Source: Alistipes sp.
GTDB lineage: Bacteria; Bacteroidota; Bacteroidia; Bacteroidales; Rikenellaceae
Reading direction: 5' to 3'
Assembly (NCBI GenBank): GCA_021204515.1
Contig: JAJPZH010000144.1
Span: forward strand, 1-57,895
DNA length: 57,895 nt
The notes below the pieces were generated by a model. The model did no database searches and was not told the DNA's origin. It saw only the letters and a list, made by a program, of their open reading frames with translations. Below are positions 33,597-42,441 of the stretch, in pieces. Numbering within the stretch: the stretch's first letter is position 1; the number at the start of each line of letters is the position of its first letter. The position numbers were made by a program, and so were the translations under genes.

Positions 33597-36218
33597 TCAG
33601 GACAAAGATACCTTTTTTTGCGCTTCCGCGACAATCGCGCGGATTTTTTCCGCCGCGGCGCCGATCTCGCCGCGCAGGGCGTCGGTCAGCGGGCCTTCCC
33701 AGCTCTCGGCCGTGCGCAGCGTCGCGGCGACGCCGGCCGCCCCCAGCATCGTGAAGATCGGCAGCATCTTATGTGCCACGGCTCTCAGCGCGGCGTCGTC
33801 GCTGCTTGCGAGCGCCTCTTCGAGCAGCCGGCAATTCGCGGCGCTCTGCTCGGCGAAGGATTTCAGAATCCCGCGCGCCGCCTCCGCATCGTCGCCCGCA
33901 TAGGCCGTCAGCGGATCGAAATTCACGCCGTCCCCGGAAACCGCCTCCACAACAGTATCATCGGCCGCCGCCATGCTATCCTCCGCCGCGCCGTCTGCGC
34001 ACTCCTTACCGACGATTTTTCCCTCGCCGACGACATTTCCCGCACCGACGGTTTTCCCGGCACCTCCTGCTTTCTCCGCATTCCCGGCGTCCCCTGCGGC
34101 TCCTGTATTTTCCGCGCTGCGAATGGCATTCAGCACCGCAATCAGTTCATTGGCCGTAAACGGCTTACGCAGGCATCCTGCAAAGCCGCGGGCCGCGAAA
34201 TCTGCGGCTTCGATCTCCCCGCGGGCCGAAACCGCCACCACGGGAAGCGCGGGATTCACGCCGCGCACCGCCGCAAGGACGCTGAAACCGTCGGCCGACG
34301 GCATCTGTATATCGGTCAAAACCACGCCGAAATCTCCTTCTGCAACCTGTTTCGCGGCATATTCGGGGTACTGACAGCATTCGGCCCCGATACCGGCCTG
34401 ACGGCACATCGCGGCGGTCATTTCGAGCTGCAGAGGATCGTCGTCGATCAGCAGCGCCCGCACCCCGGAACACGCCGCCTGCGGCGTCCCTCCGGCAGGA
34501 AGCGGTTTGCGGCCCCCTCCGCCCGAAACGACTCCGACCGGAATCGAAACGATGAATTTGCTTCCCTCGCCCAAGCGGCTTTCGAGCGATATGGTCCCCT
34601 CCAGCAGTTTCACGAGCCGGTCGACGATCGACAGCCCCAGTCCGAATCCATCGACGCCCTGCGCCGAGCGCAGGCGCACGAACTCCTGAAAAATCCGCTC
34701 TTTCTCTTCGCGTCCGATGCCGCGGCCCGTATCGCGGACCGAGAAGACGAGCCGTCCCTGCACCACATCGACGCGGATCGTCACCGAGCCTTCGTCGGTA
34801 AATTTCAGGGCGTTGGAGATCAGGTTGTCGGCGATCTGCCGGATGCGGAACGGATCGCCCGCAACCTCGCGTCCGGCCGCCGGTTCGACGTCGAGCCGCA
34901 GTCCGATGCCCTTCGCCGCGGCCTGCGCCGCAAATCCGGTGCGGATCGTTTCAAACAGCTGCTCCGGGCAGAAGGCGACCTTATCGACGTCCACCTTGTT
35001 GATGTCGAGCCGGTAGAAGTCCAGCAGGCTGTTCACCAGCGCCAGCAGGTGTTCCGACGACTCCTTCATGTTGTGCAGGTACAGTTCCTCGCGTTTGTCG
35101 TCGGTCAGGCGCGAGAGCAGGTCGATATAGCCCATCACCGAACCCAGCGGCGCCTTGATGTCGTGCGTGATGGCCAGCATCAGTTTCTCGCGCGCCGCCA
35201 GCAGCGCTTCGTTGTCGCGGTTGGCCCGCTCCAGCGCCCGCCGGTAGCGGTTGCTGCGGTTGATGTCGCGCCACAGGATGCCGACGAACAGCAGCATGAG
35301 CACCACGGCTGCGACGGCGATCACGCCCAGCGTCAGCGACGAACGTCGGCGGATGGCCTCCGTCTGTTCGAAGCGGTCCATCAGGAAAGCCGTGTCCTCG
35401 GCTTCGAAATCCATGATAAGGCGGTATATCTTCGTGTTCACCAGTTCGTTGCTGTAACGCAGGCGCATTCCTTCGTCCCATGCCCGGTCGTAAATGCCGA
35501 TGCGTTCGCTGGTCACCCGGTCCTGCAATGTCCGCAGAACCACCGCGATCGTATCCTTCATCTCCGGCGCCGGCAGCGAATCCACGACCCGTTCGTGACG
35601 GGAAATAATCATGCCGGCCTCCTCCTTCGGCGGACTGAACAGATCGGCGAAGCGGCGGAAGAATTTGCGCTTGCGCCGCGGAACGGTCACCGTATCCTGC
35701 ACGACCACGCGCGACGCGACGGTGTCCGGCCGTACGACGACGCTGTCCACGTGCATCACACTGTCCGCCGGACCGATCAGCTCGCGGATATTCTTCTCCA
35801 GCAGACTGGCCGTGGCCGCCGAACGGATCGTCCGCCGCAGGCTCATCGTCCGCCGCTCCTTGTCGGCCAGAAGACGCACGATGCTGTCCAGACGCATCGT
35901 CTGCAGGGAATCCTCCGCAGCGGTCAGCCTCCGCAGCGAATCGATCATGCCGCGCACGGTACGCAGTTCGCGTTTGTAACGGGATTCGTAGGACTGGTAT
36001 CCGGCGATCATCAGCTGGCCGTAACTCTCGGCCTGATAAAGATGATAGAGCGTCTGTCCCACGACGCTGCGTTTGGTGTGAAGCAGGGAATAACTGCCGT
36101 CGGGAGTCGAAAAACGCACCACCGTCCGGTAGACATAACCTACCGAAAGGACGCAGACTGCGATCAGAATCGCATATCCCGCGAAGATCTTGGTTTTGAC
36201 GAATTTCGACTCTTTCAT
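33597..36218 (-). CDS. Hybrid sensor histidine kinase with receiver and HPt domains
   Basis: 873-aa membrane kinase. TM1 about 12-31, a periplasmic helical sensor of about 260 residues, TM2 about 294-316. HisKA with acceptor His352 (AITHDIKAPLGSVMGY), HATPase with NLISNALKF, DTGRGIG and GFGLGLSIV. Receiver domain with Asp636 (VLTDIQMPSADG), a low-complexity Gly/Ala/Val linker (about 702-760), and a C-terminal HPt with His816 (LRAVAHKMLPIFTMLGA). The His-Asp-His chain predicts a phosphorelay to the Asp of the response regulator that follows after 2 bp. A -7 box TATCTTTG lies at 36295-36302 (minus). The signal is unknown; the periplasmic part matches no named sensor domain that I recognise. Confidence 0.93.
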   Translation of the reverse strand: MKESKFVKTKIFAGYAILIAVCVLSVGYVYRTVVRFSTPDGSYSLLHTKRSVVGQTLYHLYQAESYGQLMIAGYQSYESRYKRELRTVRGMIDSLRRLTAAEDSLQTMRLDSIVRLLADKERRTMSLRRTIRSAATASLLEKNIRELIGPADSVMHVDSVVVRPDTVASRVVVQDTVTVPRRKRKFFRRFADLFSPPKEEAGMIISRHERVVDSLPAPEMKDTIAVVLRTLQDRVTSERIGIYDRAWDEGMRLRYSNELVNTKIYRLIMDFEAEDTAFLMDRFEQTEAIRRRSSLTLGVIAVAAVVLMLLFVGILWRDINRSNRYRRALERANRDNEALLAAREKLMLAITHDIKAPLGSVMGYIDLLSRLTDDKREELYLHNMKESSEHLLALVNSLLDFYRLDINKVDVDKVAFCPEQLFETIRTGFAAQAAAKGIGLRLDVEPAAGREVAGDPFRIRQIADNLISNALKFTDEGSVTIRVDVVQGRLVFSVRDTGRGIGREEKERIFQEFVRLRSAQGVDGFGLGLSIVDRLVKLLEGTISLESRLGEGSKFIVSIPVGVVSGGGGRKPLPAGGTPQAACSGVRALLIDDDPLQLEMTAAMCRQAGIGAECCQYPEYAAKQVAEGDFGVVLTDIQMPSADGFSVLAAVRGVNPALPVVAVSARGEIEAADFAARGFAGCLRKPFTANELIAVLNAIRSAENTGAAGDAGNAEKAGGAGKTVGAGNVVGEGKIVGKECADGAAEDSMAAADDTVVEAVSGDGVNFDPLTAYAGDDAEAARGILKSFAEQSAANCRLLEEALASSDDAALRAVAHKMLPIFTMLGAAGVAATLRTAESWEGPLTDALRGEIGAAAEKIRAIVAEAQKKVSLS

Positions 36219-36372
36219 GCCTTCAATGACAAGGGATGCGGAGCGACATTCGGCGGAAATCTACGTTTGCCCCCGATCGCCGGACCTTTCCGGACAAAGA
36301 TACGAAAAACCCGCGAATTCGGAATCTCTTTCGTTCCCGGAGCGCAAATCCGCCCCGCCCCTCGGAAACAAG

Positions 36373-36400
36373 CCGGGCCGCACGACAGCGTACGGCCCGG
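36373..36400 (-). terminator. Hairpin terminator after ABC permease gene
   Basis: CCGGGCCG and CGGCCCGG enclose a 12-nt loop; on the minus strand it is followed by CTTGTTTCC. Weak U-tract but correctly placed 25 bp after the stop at 36425. Confidence 0.6.
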
Positions 36401-36424
36401 TATTTTCGACGATCGCGGTACGGA

Positions 36425-37744
36425 CTAATACTTGTACCGAATCCACTTGTAAAGTTCCTTGAACGTCGGCTTTTTGCCGTACATGAAGATTCCCACGCGG
36501 TAGATCTTGGCCGCCAGCCACACCATCGCGGTAAACGAGGCGTAAAGGATCGCCAGCGAGAGGATCACCTCCCAGAGAGGAATGCCGTACGGAATACGCG
36601 CCATCATCACCACGGGCGAGGTGAAGGGGATCATCGAGAACCAGAAAGCCATCTGCGAATTGGGGTCGTTGATGACGGTTATCATCACCAACAGGGCGAG
36701 GATGATCGGAATGGTGATCGGCGTCTGCAGCTGCTGGGCGTCCTGAATGCTGTCCACGGCCGAACCCACGGCGGCGAACATCGCCGAGTAGAAGAGGTAT
36801 CCGCCGAAGACGAACAGCAGCAGGTAGGCGAAGATGCGGAGGATATAGCCGAAGTCGGTCACGGCGGCCATCACCTGCAGCAGCTCCGGATTCATGTCTA
36901 TCGACGCCGCGGCATCGGGAACCCCGTGCTGCATGGCCTGCACCCCGGTCAGCACGTCGGCCGGCATCGTGTGCACAGCCACGGCCGCGCCGACGGCGCA
37001 GAGCACGCCCCAGATCAGCACCTGCACCACGGCCACCGAAGCCACGCCGAGTATCTTGCCCAGCATCAGGTCGAAGGGCCGCACCGACGAAACCATCACC
37101 TCCAGCACGCGGCTGTTCTTCTCCTCGATGACCGACTGCATGACCATCGAACCGTAAATGAGCAGGAACATGTAGAGGATCATGCCCAGCACGAACCCGA
37201 CGCCGGTGGCGATGACCGACGACTTGGCCTGCGACTCCTCCTCCTGCGACTCGTCGTTGCGGAAGGTCTGCATGCCGACCGTGGTCTTCACATCCTGCAG
37301 GATCTGCGAGAGGTTCTCGATGTTGTACGACTTGAGTTTTTCGGCCTCGATGATATCCTCGATCTGCCCCGTGATATTGCTCTCGACCGTCAGCGACGAC
37401 GACGAATTGACGTAAAGTTTCACGTTGTTGGGGTTGGTGAGGATGTCCGAGCCGATATAGAGCACGCCGAACTTGTCGGTCAGCTCCTTGCGGGCCGCTT
37501 CGGTCGAGAGGTCCGTAGTCCGGAAGACCAGCTCTTCGCCGCTCTGCAGCCTCGGAGCGACCAGCCCGCTCTCGTCGATGACGGCGATCTGCTTCTCGTC
37601 GCCGCGCGAATACTTCATGATGAGCATCGGGGCGAACATCAGGCCGATCATCAGCAGGGGCATGAGCAGCGTGGTGATGATGAAGGATTTTTTGCGGACG
37701 CGCTCGTTGAATTCGCGCCCTATGATAATACCGACTTGTGACAT
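36425..37744 (-). CDS. ABC-2 type transporter permease (NatB-like)
   Basis: Membrane subunit of an ABC exporter, 439 aa. One N-terminal membrane helix (SFIITTLLMPLLMIGLMFAPML, about 20-42), a large extracytoplasmic domain of about 140 residues, then a block of five or more hydrophobic helices including VIATGVGFVLGMILYMFLLIY, ILGVASVAVVQVLIWGVLCAVGA and FAYLLLFVFGGYLF. This layout and the conserved EEKNSRVLEVMVSSVRPFDLMLGKILG are typical of NatB/YhaP-type permeases (Na+ or drug export). The cognate ATPase gene precedes it with a 12-bp gap. Substrate unknown. Confidence 0.9.
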   Translation of the reverse strand: MSQVGIIIGREFNERVRKKSFIITTLLMPLLMIGLMFAPMLIMKYSRGDEKQIAVIDESGLVAPRLQSGEELVFRTTDLSTEAARKELTDKFGVLYIGSDILTNPNNVKLYVNSSSSLTVESNITGQIEDIIEAEKLKSYNIENLSQILQDVKTTVGMQTFRNDESQEEESQAKSSVIATGVGFVLGMILYMFLLIYGSMVMQSVIEEKNSRVLEVMVSSVRPFDLMLGKILGVASVAVVQVLIWGVLCAVGAAVAVHTMPADVLTGVQAMQHGVPDAAASIDMNPELLQVMAAVTDFGYILRIFAYLLLFVFGGYLFYSAMFAAVGSAVDSIQDAQQLQTPITIPIILALLVMITVINDPNSQMAFWFSMIPFTSPVVMMARIPYGIPLWEVILSLAILYASFTAMVWLAAKIYRVGIFMYGKKPTFKELYKWIRYKY

Positions 37745-37756
37745 GATCGTATCGTT

Positions 37757-38677
37757 TTAAAGGTTTCCGTTTACGGCACGGATGAAAATATCGTTCATCG
37801 AGGGAATGATCTCCTGAAACGAGCGCAGTTCGACGGCCTCGTTCACCGCGGCGATCACCCCGCGCACCTCCTCGTCGCGCTCGACGTGCAGTTTGAGCGA
37901 AGCGTAAACCGACTGCGCCTGAGAGCCTTCCAGAATCTCGCAACGGCCGTCAACGGCATTGCGCAGCGTTTGCTCGTCGCCGCGGTAGAACACTTCGAAG
38001 ATGTTGCTTCCGTGACGGCGGCGAATGTCGTCCACACGGCCCGAAAGGATATTGCGAGACTTGTTTATCAGTGTGATGTGGTCGCAGATCTCCTCGACGG
38101 ACGACATGTTGTGCGTCGAGAAGATGATCGTCGCCCCCTTGTCGCGCAGCGCCAGAATCTCGTCTTTCAGCAGGTTGGCGTTGATCGGATCGAAACCCGA
38201 AAAAGGCTCGTCGAAGATCAGCAGTTCGGGTTCGTGCAGCACCGTGACGATGAACTGCACCTTCTGGGCCATGCCCTTCGACAGCTCCTCGATCTTCTTG
38301 TCCCACCAGTCCTGAATGCCGAACTTCACGAACCACTGCTTGAGCCGCACGACGGCCTCGCGGCGCGAAAGTCCCTTCAGCCGGGCGAAGAAGACGGCCT
38401 GTTCGCCGACCTTCATCTTCTTATAGAGACCGCGCTCCTCGGGCAGGTAGCCGATGCGGTAAACATCCTCGGGCGAGATTTCGCGGCCGCCGAACATCAC
38501 GCGGCCGCCGTCCGGCGCCGTAATGCGGTTGATGATGCGGATCAGGGTCGTCTTTCCGGCGCCGTTGGGACCGAGCAGACCGTATACCGAACCCTTGGGG
38601 ATGGCAAGCGATACGTCGTCGAGGGCCTTGTGCCCGGCGTACTGCTTGGTGACATGTTCTACTGTAAGTAAATCCAT
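37757..38677 (-). CDS. ABC transporter ATP-binding protein (NatA-like)
   Basis: ATPase partner of the permease that follows. Walker A GPNGAGKTT near residue 36, Q-loop region GYLPEERGLYKKM, ABC signature LSKGMAQKVQFI, Walker B LLIFDEPFSGFDP and the H-loop IIFSTHNMSSVEEIC. 306 aa with a C-terminal extension after the nucleotide-binding domain, as in NatA/CcmA-type proteins. Transcribed first in a two-gene operon from the TATATTTG promoter just upstream. Confidence 0.94.
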   Translation of the reverse strand: MDLLTVEHVTKQYAGHKALDDVSLAIPKGSVYGLLGPNGAGKTTLIRIINRITAPDGGRVMFGGREISPEDVYRIGYLPEERGLYKKMKVGEQAVFFARLKGLSRREAVVRLKQWFVKFGIQDWWDKKIEELSKGMAQKVQFIVTVLHEPELLIFDEPFSGFDPINANLLKDEILALRDKGATIIFSTHNMSSVEEICDHITLINKSRNILSGRVDDIRRRHGSNIFEVFYRGDEQTLRNAVDGRCEILEGSQAQSVYASLKLHVERDEEVRGVIAAVNEAVELRSFQEIIPSMNDIFIRAVNGNL

Positions 38678-38713
38678 AGTCGCTGCGAGTTATTTTTGGG
38701 GTTTGTTCGGCGA

Positions 38714-38742
38714 CAAATATAACAACAATTTTTGAATATCAA
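38714..38742 (-). promoter_or_regulatory. Promoter of ABC exporter operon
   Basis: Minus strand: TTG at 38740-38742, 18-bp spacer, TATATTTG at 38714-38721, 37 bp before the ATPase ATG. Confidence 0.65.
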
Positions 38743-38826
38743 AAAATATTTATCGTTTTTCGATAATTTTCACATCCCGGTCGTTGCGGACCCGATGCCC
38801 GGCGGACCGGACGGCGGACCCTTATC

Positions 38827-38854
38827 AAAACGGCGGCCGGGAATTCCGGCCGCC
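38827..38854 (-). terminator. Terminator of M13 peptidase gene
   Basis: GGCGGCCGG, loop AATTC, CCGGCCGCC, then GTTTTG on the minus strand, 23 bp after the peptidase stop. Confidence 0.8.
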
Positions 38855-38876
38855 TTCGATCGCATGTCGTTTCACC

Positions 38877-40907
38877 CTACCAGATGATAACGCGCTCCTC
38901 CTCGGGCATGAACATCGCGCCGTCGGCAATATCGAACGCATCGTAGAACGTCTGCAGGTTGCGCAGCGTGGCGTTTACGCGCCACTTGCCCAGCGAGTGC
39001 ACGTCGAGTTTCGTGAGGCGGGCGATCTCCTCGTCGCGGATATTCTGCGCCCACAGGGTAGCATAGGCCAGATAGAAACGCTGGTCGGCCGTGAAATTGT
39101 CGATCGGCGCAGGTTCCGTGCCGTTCAGCGAATTGTGGAACGCCGTATACGATACGCGCAGACCGCCCTGATCGGCGATATTCTCGCCCAGACACAGGGA
39201 ACCGTTCGCCATAACGGCGGGCTGGCCCTCCTTGGCGGGCAGCACCTCGATCGCATCGAACTGCTTCACGAGAATATCGGTCTTGGCCTTGAACGCTTCG
39301 GCGTCCTCGTCGGTCCACCAGTTGTTCATGTTGCCGTCCTTGTCGAAGTTGCGGCCCTGATCGTCGAATCCGTGGGTCATTTCGTGGCCGATCACCACGC
39401 CGATCGCGCCGTAATTCACCGCGTCGTCGGCATCGGGGTTGTAGAACGGCGGCTGGAGAATGGCGGCCGGGAAGCAGATTTCGTTGGTCGTGGGGTTGTA
39501 GTAGGCATTCACCGTCTGGGGCGACATGTGCCACTCGTCCTTGTCCACGGGTTTGCCGAGTTTCGAGATGTTGTCGGCCGTGTACCAATGATTGGCATTG
39601 ACGATGTTCTCCCAATAGCTCTTCGACGGGTCGATCGCCAGCGTGGAGTAATCCTTCCACTTGTCTGGATAGCCGATCTTCACCGTAAAGGCGGCCAGTT
39701 TCTCCTGCGCCTTGGCCTTGGTGGCGTCCGACATCCAGTCGAGAGCCGCGATATGCTGGCCGAGAGCCGTCTGCAGGTTCTTCACCAGCGCCAGCATGCG
39801 CTCCTTGTCCTTGGCGGGGAAATATTTGGCGACGTACATCTCGCCGACAGCTTCCGACAGCGTGCCGTTGGGCACCGACATCGCGCGTTTCCAGCGGGGT
39901 TTCATCTCCTGCTGGCCCGACATCACCTTGCCGTAGAAGTCGAACGAAGCCTGCTGGAAGTTGTCGCTCAGGTACGACGCCGCAGCGTCGATATACTGCG
40001 CCGCGAGGTAGTAGCGGATATCCTCCAGCGGAGCGTTCTTCAGCAGGTCGTTGGCGTTGGCGACGGCCGACGGCGTGGTGACGATGATCGTCTCGAAGTC
40101 GCCGATGCCCATGGCCTTATAATAAGCCGCCCAGTCGATGGCGTCGTAAGTTTTCTCGAAATCGGCCTTCGCCGTGGGGTTGTACTGTGCGGGAATGTCG
40201 CGCAGTTCGACGTTCGACCACGACTTCTCGGCCAGCTTCGTCTCGACGTTCATCACGCCGGCGACCGCTTTTTCGACGTCGGCTTCGGGAATGCCCGCAA
40301 GACGGAAAATCCGGCCCAGATACTCCTTATAGCCCTTGCGGATATTCTCGTTCTCGGGATCGAGGTAGTAATCGCGGTTGCCCATCGTCAGACCCGACTG
40401 CGAGATATAGAGGGCGTTGACGTCGCTGTTCATCAGGTCCGCCTGCACGCCCACGCCGAAGAACGGATTGGCTACCGTCGCGTGGAGTTTGGCCACGATG
40501 CCGGTCAGCTGTCCGCGGTCTTCGACGGAGAGAATCTCCCCGACGGCGCTCTTCAGGGGAGCGGCTCCTTCGGCATTCAGGCGCGTCGAATCAAGACCCA
40601 TCTTATAGAGGTCCGAAATCTTCTGCTCGACGCTTCCCGGCGCGGCGCTGATCTTGGTCATCTCCGAGAAAAGCTCGTTGATGCGCTTCTCGTTGTTGTC
40701 GCGCAGCACGTCGAACGAGCCGTAACGCGAATATTCGGGCTTCAAGGGGTTGTTCTTCTGCCAGCCGCCCGTGGCATACTGGTAAAAATCGGCATTGGGA
40801 GCGACCGAAAGGTCGAAATTGGCCATGTCGATAGCCGGTGTCTTGGATGTATTCTGACAACTTGCCATACAAGCTACTGTTGCTGCAAAAATAAAAATCT
40901 TTTTCAT
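38877..40907 (-). CDS. M13-family zinc metallopeptidase lipoprotein (neprilysin/PepO-like)
   Basis: Oligopeptidase of the neprilysin family. Lipoprotein signal MKKIFIFAATVACMASC (Cys17). Zinc motif HEMTH at about 508-512 in IGHEMTHGFDDQGRNFD, third zinc ligand Glu in LGENIADQGGLRVSY (about 573). VNAYYNPTTNEICFPAAILQPPFY is the NAYYxP substrate-binding motif. C-terminal tail ends VIIW, close to the W-containing tail typical of M13. 676 aa. Cleaves small extracellular or periplasmic peptides. Follows pgk after 84 bp containing a hairpin without a U-tract. Confidence 0.95.
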   Translation of the reverse strand: MKKIFIFAATVACMASCQNTSKTPAIDMANFDLSVAPNADFYQYATGGWQKNNPLKPEYSRYGSFDVLRDNNEKRINELFSEMTKISAAPGSVEQKISDLYKMGLDSTRLNAEGAAPLKSAVGEILSVEDRGQLTGIVAKLHATVANPFFGVGVQADLMNSDVNALYISQSGLTMGNRDYYLDPENENIRKGYKEYLGRIFRLAGIPEADVEKAVAGVMNVETKLAEKSWSNVELRDIPAQYNPTAKADFEKTYDAIDWAAYYKAMGIGDFETIIVTTPSAVANANDLLKNAPLEDIRYYLAAQYIDAAASYLSDNFQQASFDFYGKVMSGQQEMKPRWKRAMSVPNGTLSEAVGEMYVAKYFPAKDKERMLALVKNLQTALGQHIAALDWMSDATKAKAQEKLAAFTVKIGYPDKWKDYSTLAIDPSKSYWENIVNANHWYTADNISKLGKPVDKDEWHMSPQTVNAYYNPTTNEICFPAAILQPPFYNPDADDAVNYGAIGVVIGHEMTHGFDDQGRNFDKDGNMNNWWTDEDAEAFKAKTDILVKQFDAIEVLPAKEGQPAVMANGSLCLGENIADQGGLRVSYTAFHNSLNGTEPAPIDNFTADQRFYLAYATLWAQNIRDEEIARLTKLDVHSLGKWRVNATLRNLQTFYDAFDIADGAMFMPEEERVIIW

Positions 40908-40927
40908 AGGTTCGGGTTTTTAGTGAC

Positions 40928-40963
40928 GACAGGGGTGTCCGTCCTTGCCGGAGCACCCCTGTC
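40928..40963. promoter_or_regulatory. Inverted repeat between pgk and M13 peptidase genes
   Basis: GACAGGGGTG and CACCCCTGTC form a 10-bp stem around 16 nt. In the direction of the genes (minus) no T-run follows, so read-through from pgk into the peptidase gene is possible. Confidence 0.5.
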
Positions 40964-40991
40964 TTGTTTGTATCTTGTTCGGAAGCCCGGA

Positions 40992-42254
40992 TTATTTGCG
41001 GATGGCCGCAACGCCCGGAAGCTCTTTGCCCTCCATGTACTCCAGCAGGGCGCCGCCGCCCGTCGAAACATAGGAAACCTTGTCGGCCAGACCGAACTTG
41101 TTGATGCAGGCTACCGAGTCGCCGCCGCCGATAAGCGAGTAGGCGCCCTTCGAAGTAGCTTCGGCGATCGCTTCGGCCACGGCGCGCGAACCGGTTGCGA
41201 ATTTGTCGATCTCGAACACGCCTACGGGACCGTTCCAGAGGATCGTCTTGCACTTGAGAATCTCCTCGCGGAAGACCTTCTTGCCCTCGTCGGCGATGTC
41301 CACGCCTTCCCAGCCGTCGGGAATGTCGTTGGCCGGAGCGACGCCCGTATTGGCGTCGGCCGAGAATGCGTCGGCGATCAGCGCGTCGGGAGACATCACG
41401 ACCTTCACGCCCTTCTCCTTGGCTTTGGCAAGAATGTCGAGCGCCGTCTGGAACTGATCCGGCTCGCAGATCGAATTGCCGACCTTGCCGCCCTCCGCAG
41501 CCGCGAAGGTATAGGTCATGCCGCCGCCCAGCACCAGCACGTCGACCTTTTCGAGCAGGTTCTCGATGATGGTGATCTTGGTCGAAACTTTCGAACCGCC
41601 CAGAATGGCGCAGAACGGACGCTGCGGGTTGAGCATGATGCCGTCGATGGCCTTCAACTCGTTCTCCATCACGTAACCGAACATCTTGTCGTTGGGGAAA
41701 TAGTCGGCGATCAGGGCCGTCGAAGCGTGTGCGCGGTGCGCCGTGCCGAACGCGTCGTTGATGTAGCAGTCGGCATACGATGCGAGCTTCTTGACGAACT
41801 CCTTCTGCGGACCCTCCTTCAGCGCCTTCTTGGCGGCCTTCTTCTCCTCGTCAGTGGCGTCTTCGGCCAGACCGCGGGGTTTGCCCTCCTCCTCAGCATA
41901 GAAACGCAGGTTCTCCAGCAGCAGCACCTCGCCGGGTTTGAGGTTCTTGGCCATCTCGACAGCCTTCTCGCCCATGCAGTCGCCGGCGAACATCACCTTC
42001 ACGCCCAGACGCTTCTCGATGGCGGGAACGATCTGCTCCAGCGAAAACTTGGGATCGGGATTCTTCTTGGGACGTCCCAGATGCGACATCAGGATCACCG
42101 AACCGCCCTTTTCGAGCACTTTCTTGATGGTGGGGATCGCCGCACGGATACGGGTGTCGTCCGTCACCTCGCCCTTTTCGTTGAGGGGCACATTGAAATC
42201 CACGCGGATGATTGCGCGCTTGCCTTTGAAATCGTAATTGTCGATTGCGAACAT
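40992..42254 (-). CDS. pgk: Phosphoglycerate kinase
   Basis: Glycolytic enzyme transferring phosphate from 1,3-bisphosphoglycerate to [16 protein letters not shown] is the PGK signature; [32 protein letters not shown] and the C-terminal [16 protein letters not shown] (nucleotide-binding) are all present. ATG 42254 ([14 protein letters not shown]) gives 420 aa, the usual size; the frame is open 20 codons further up through the promoter. A -7-like TAAATTTG lies at 42312-42319 (minus). Confidence 0.96.
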   Translation of the reverse strand: MFAIDNYDFKGKRAIIRVDFNVPLNEKGEVTDDTRIRAAIPTIKKVLEKGGSVILMSHLGRPKKNPDPKFSLEQIVPAIEKRLGVKVMFAGDCMGEKAVEMAKNLKPGEVLLLENLRFYAEEEGKPRGLAEDATDEEKKAAKKALKEGPQKEFVKKLASYADCYINDAFGTAHRAHASTALIADYFPNDKMFGYVMENELKAIDGIMLNPQRPFCAILGGSKVSTKITIIENLLEKVDVLVLGGGMTYTFAAAEGGKVGNSICEPDQFQTALDILAKAKEKGVKVVMSPDALIADAFSADANTGVAPANDIPDGWEGVDIADEGKKVFREEILKCKTILWNGPVGVFEIDKFATGSRAVAEAIAEATSKGAYSLIGGGDSVACINKFGLADKVSYVSTGGGALLEYMEGKELPGVAAIRK

Positions 42255-42441
42255 AGCTCTTTGATTTTGAATTATTTTGATGAATTGATCATTCAGCTTC
42301 TTATTCCGGGACAAATTTATGAAAATATTTTAGAAATCTGTTATTCCGATAACAGAAAAAATGATGCGGAACCGGGTCCGGAAGGCCGGGAATCCCTCCG
42401 CCGGCGCCTCGCCGGCAGGGGCCGCTCCTCCCCGCGCACCG

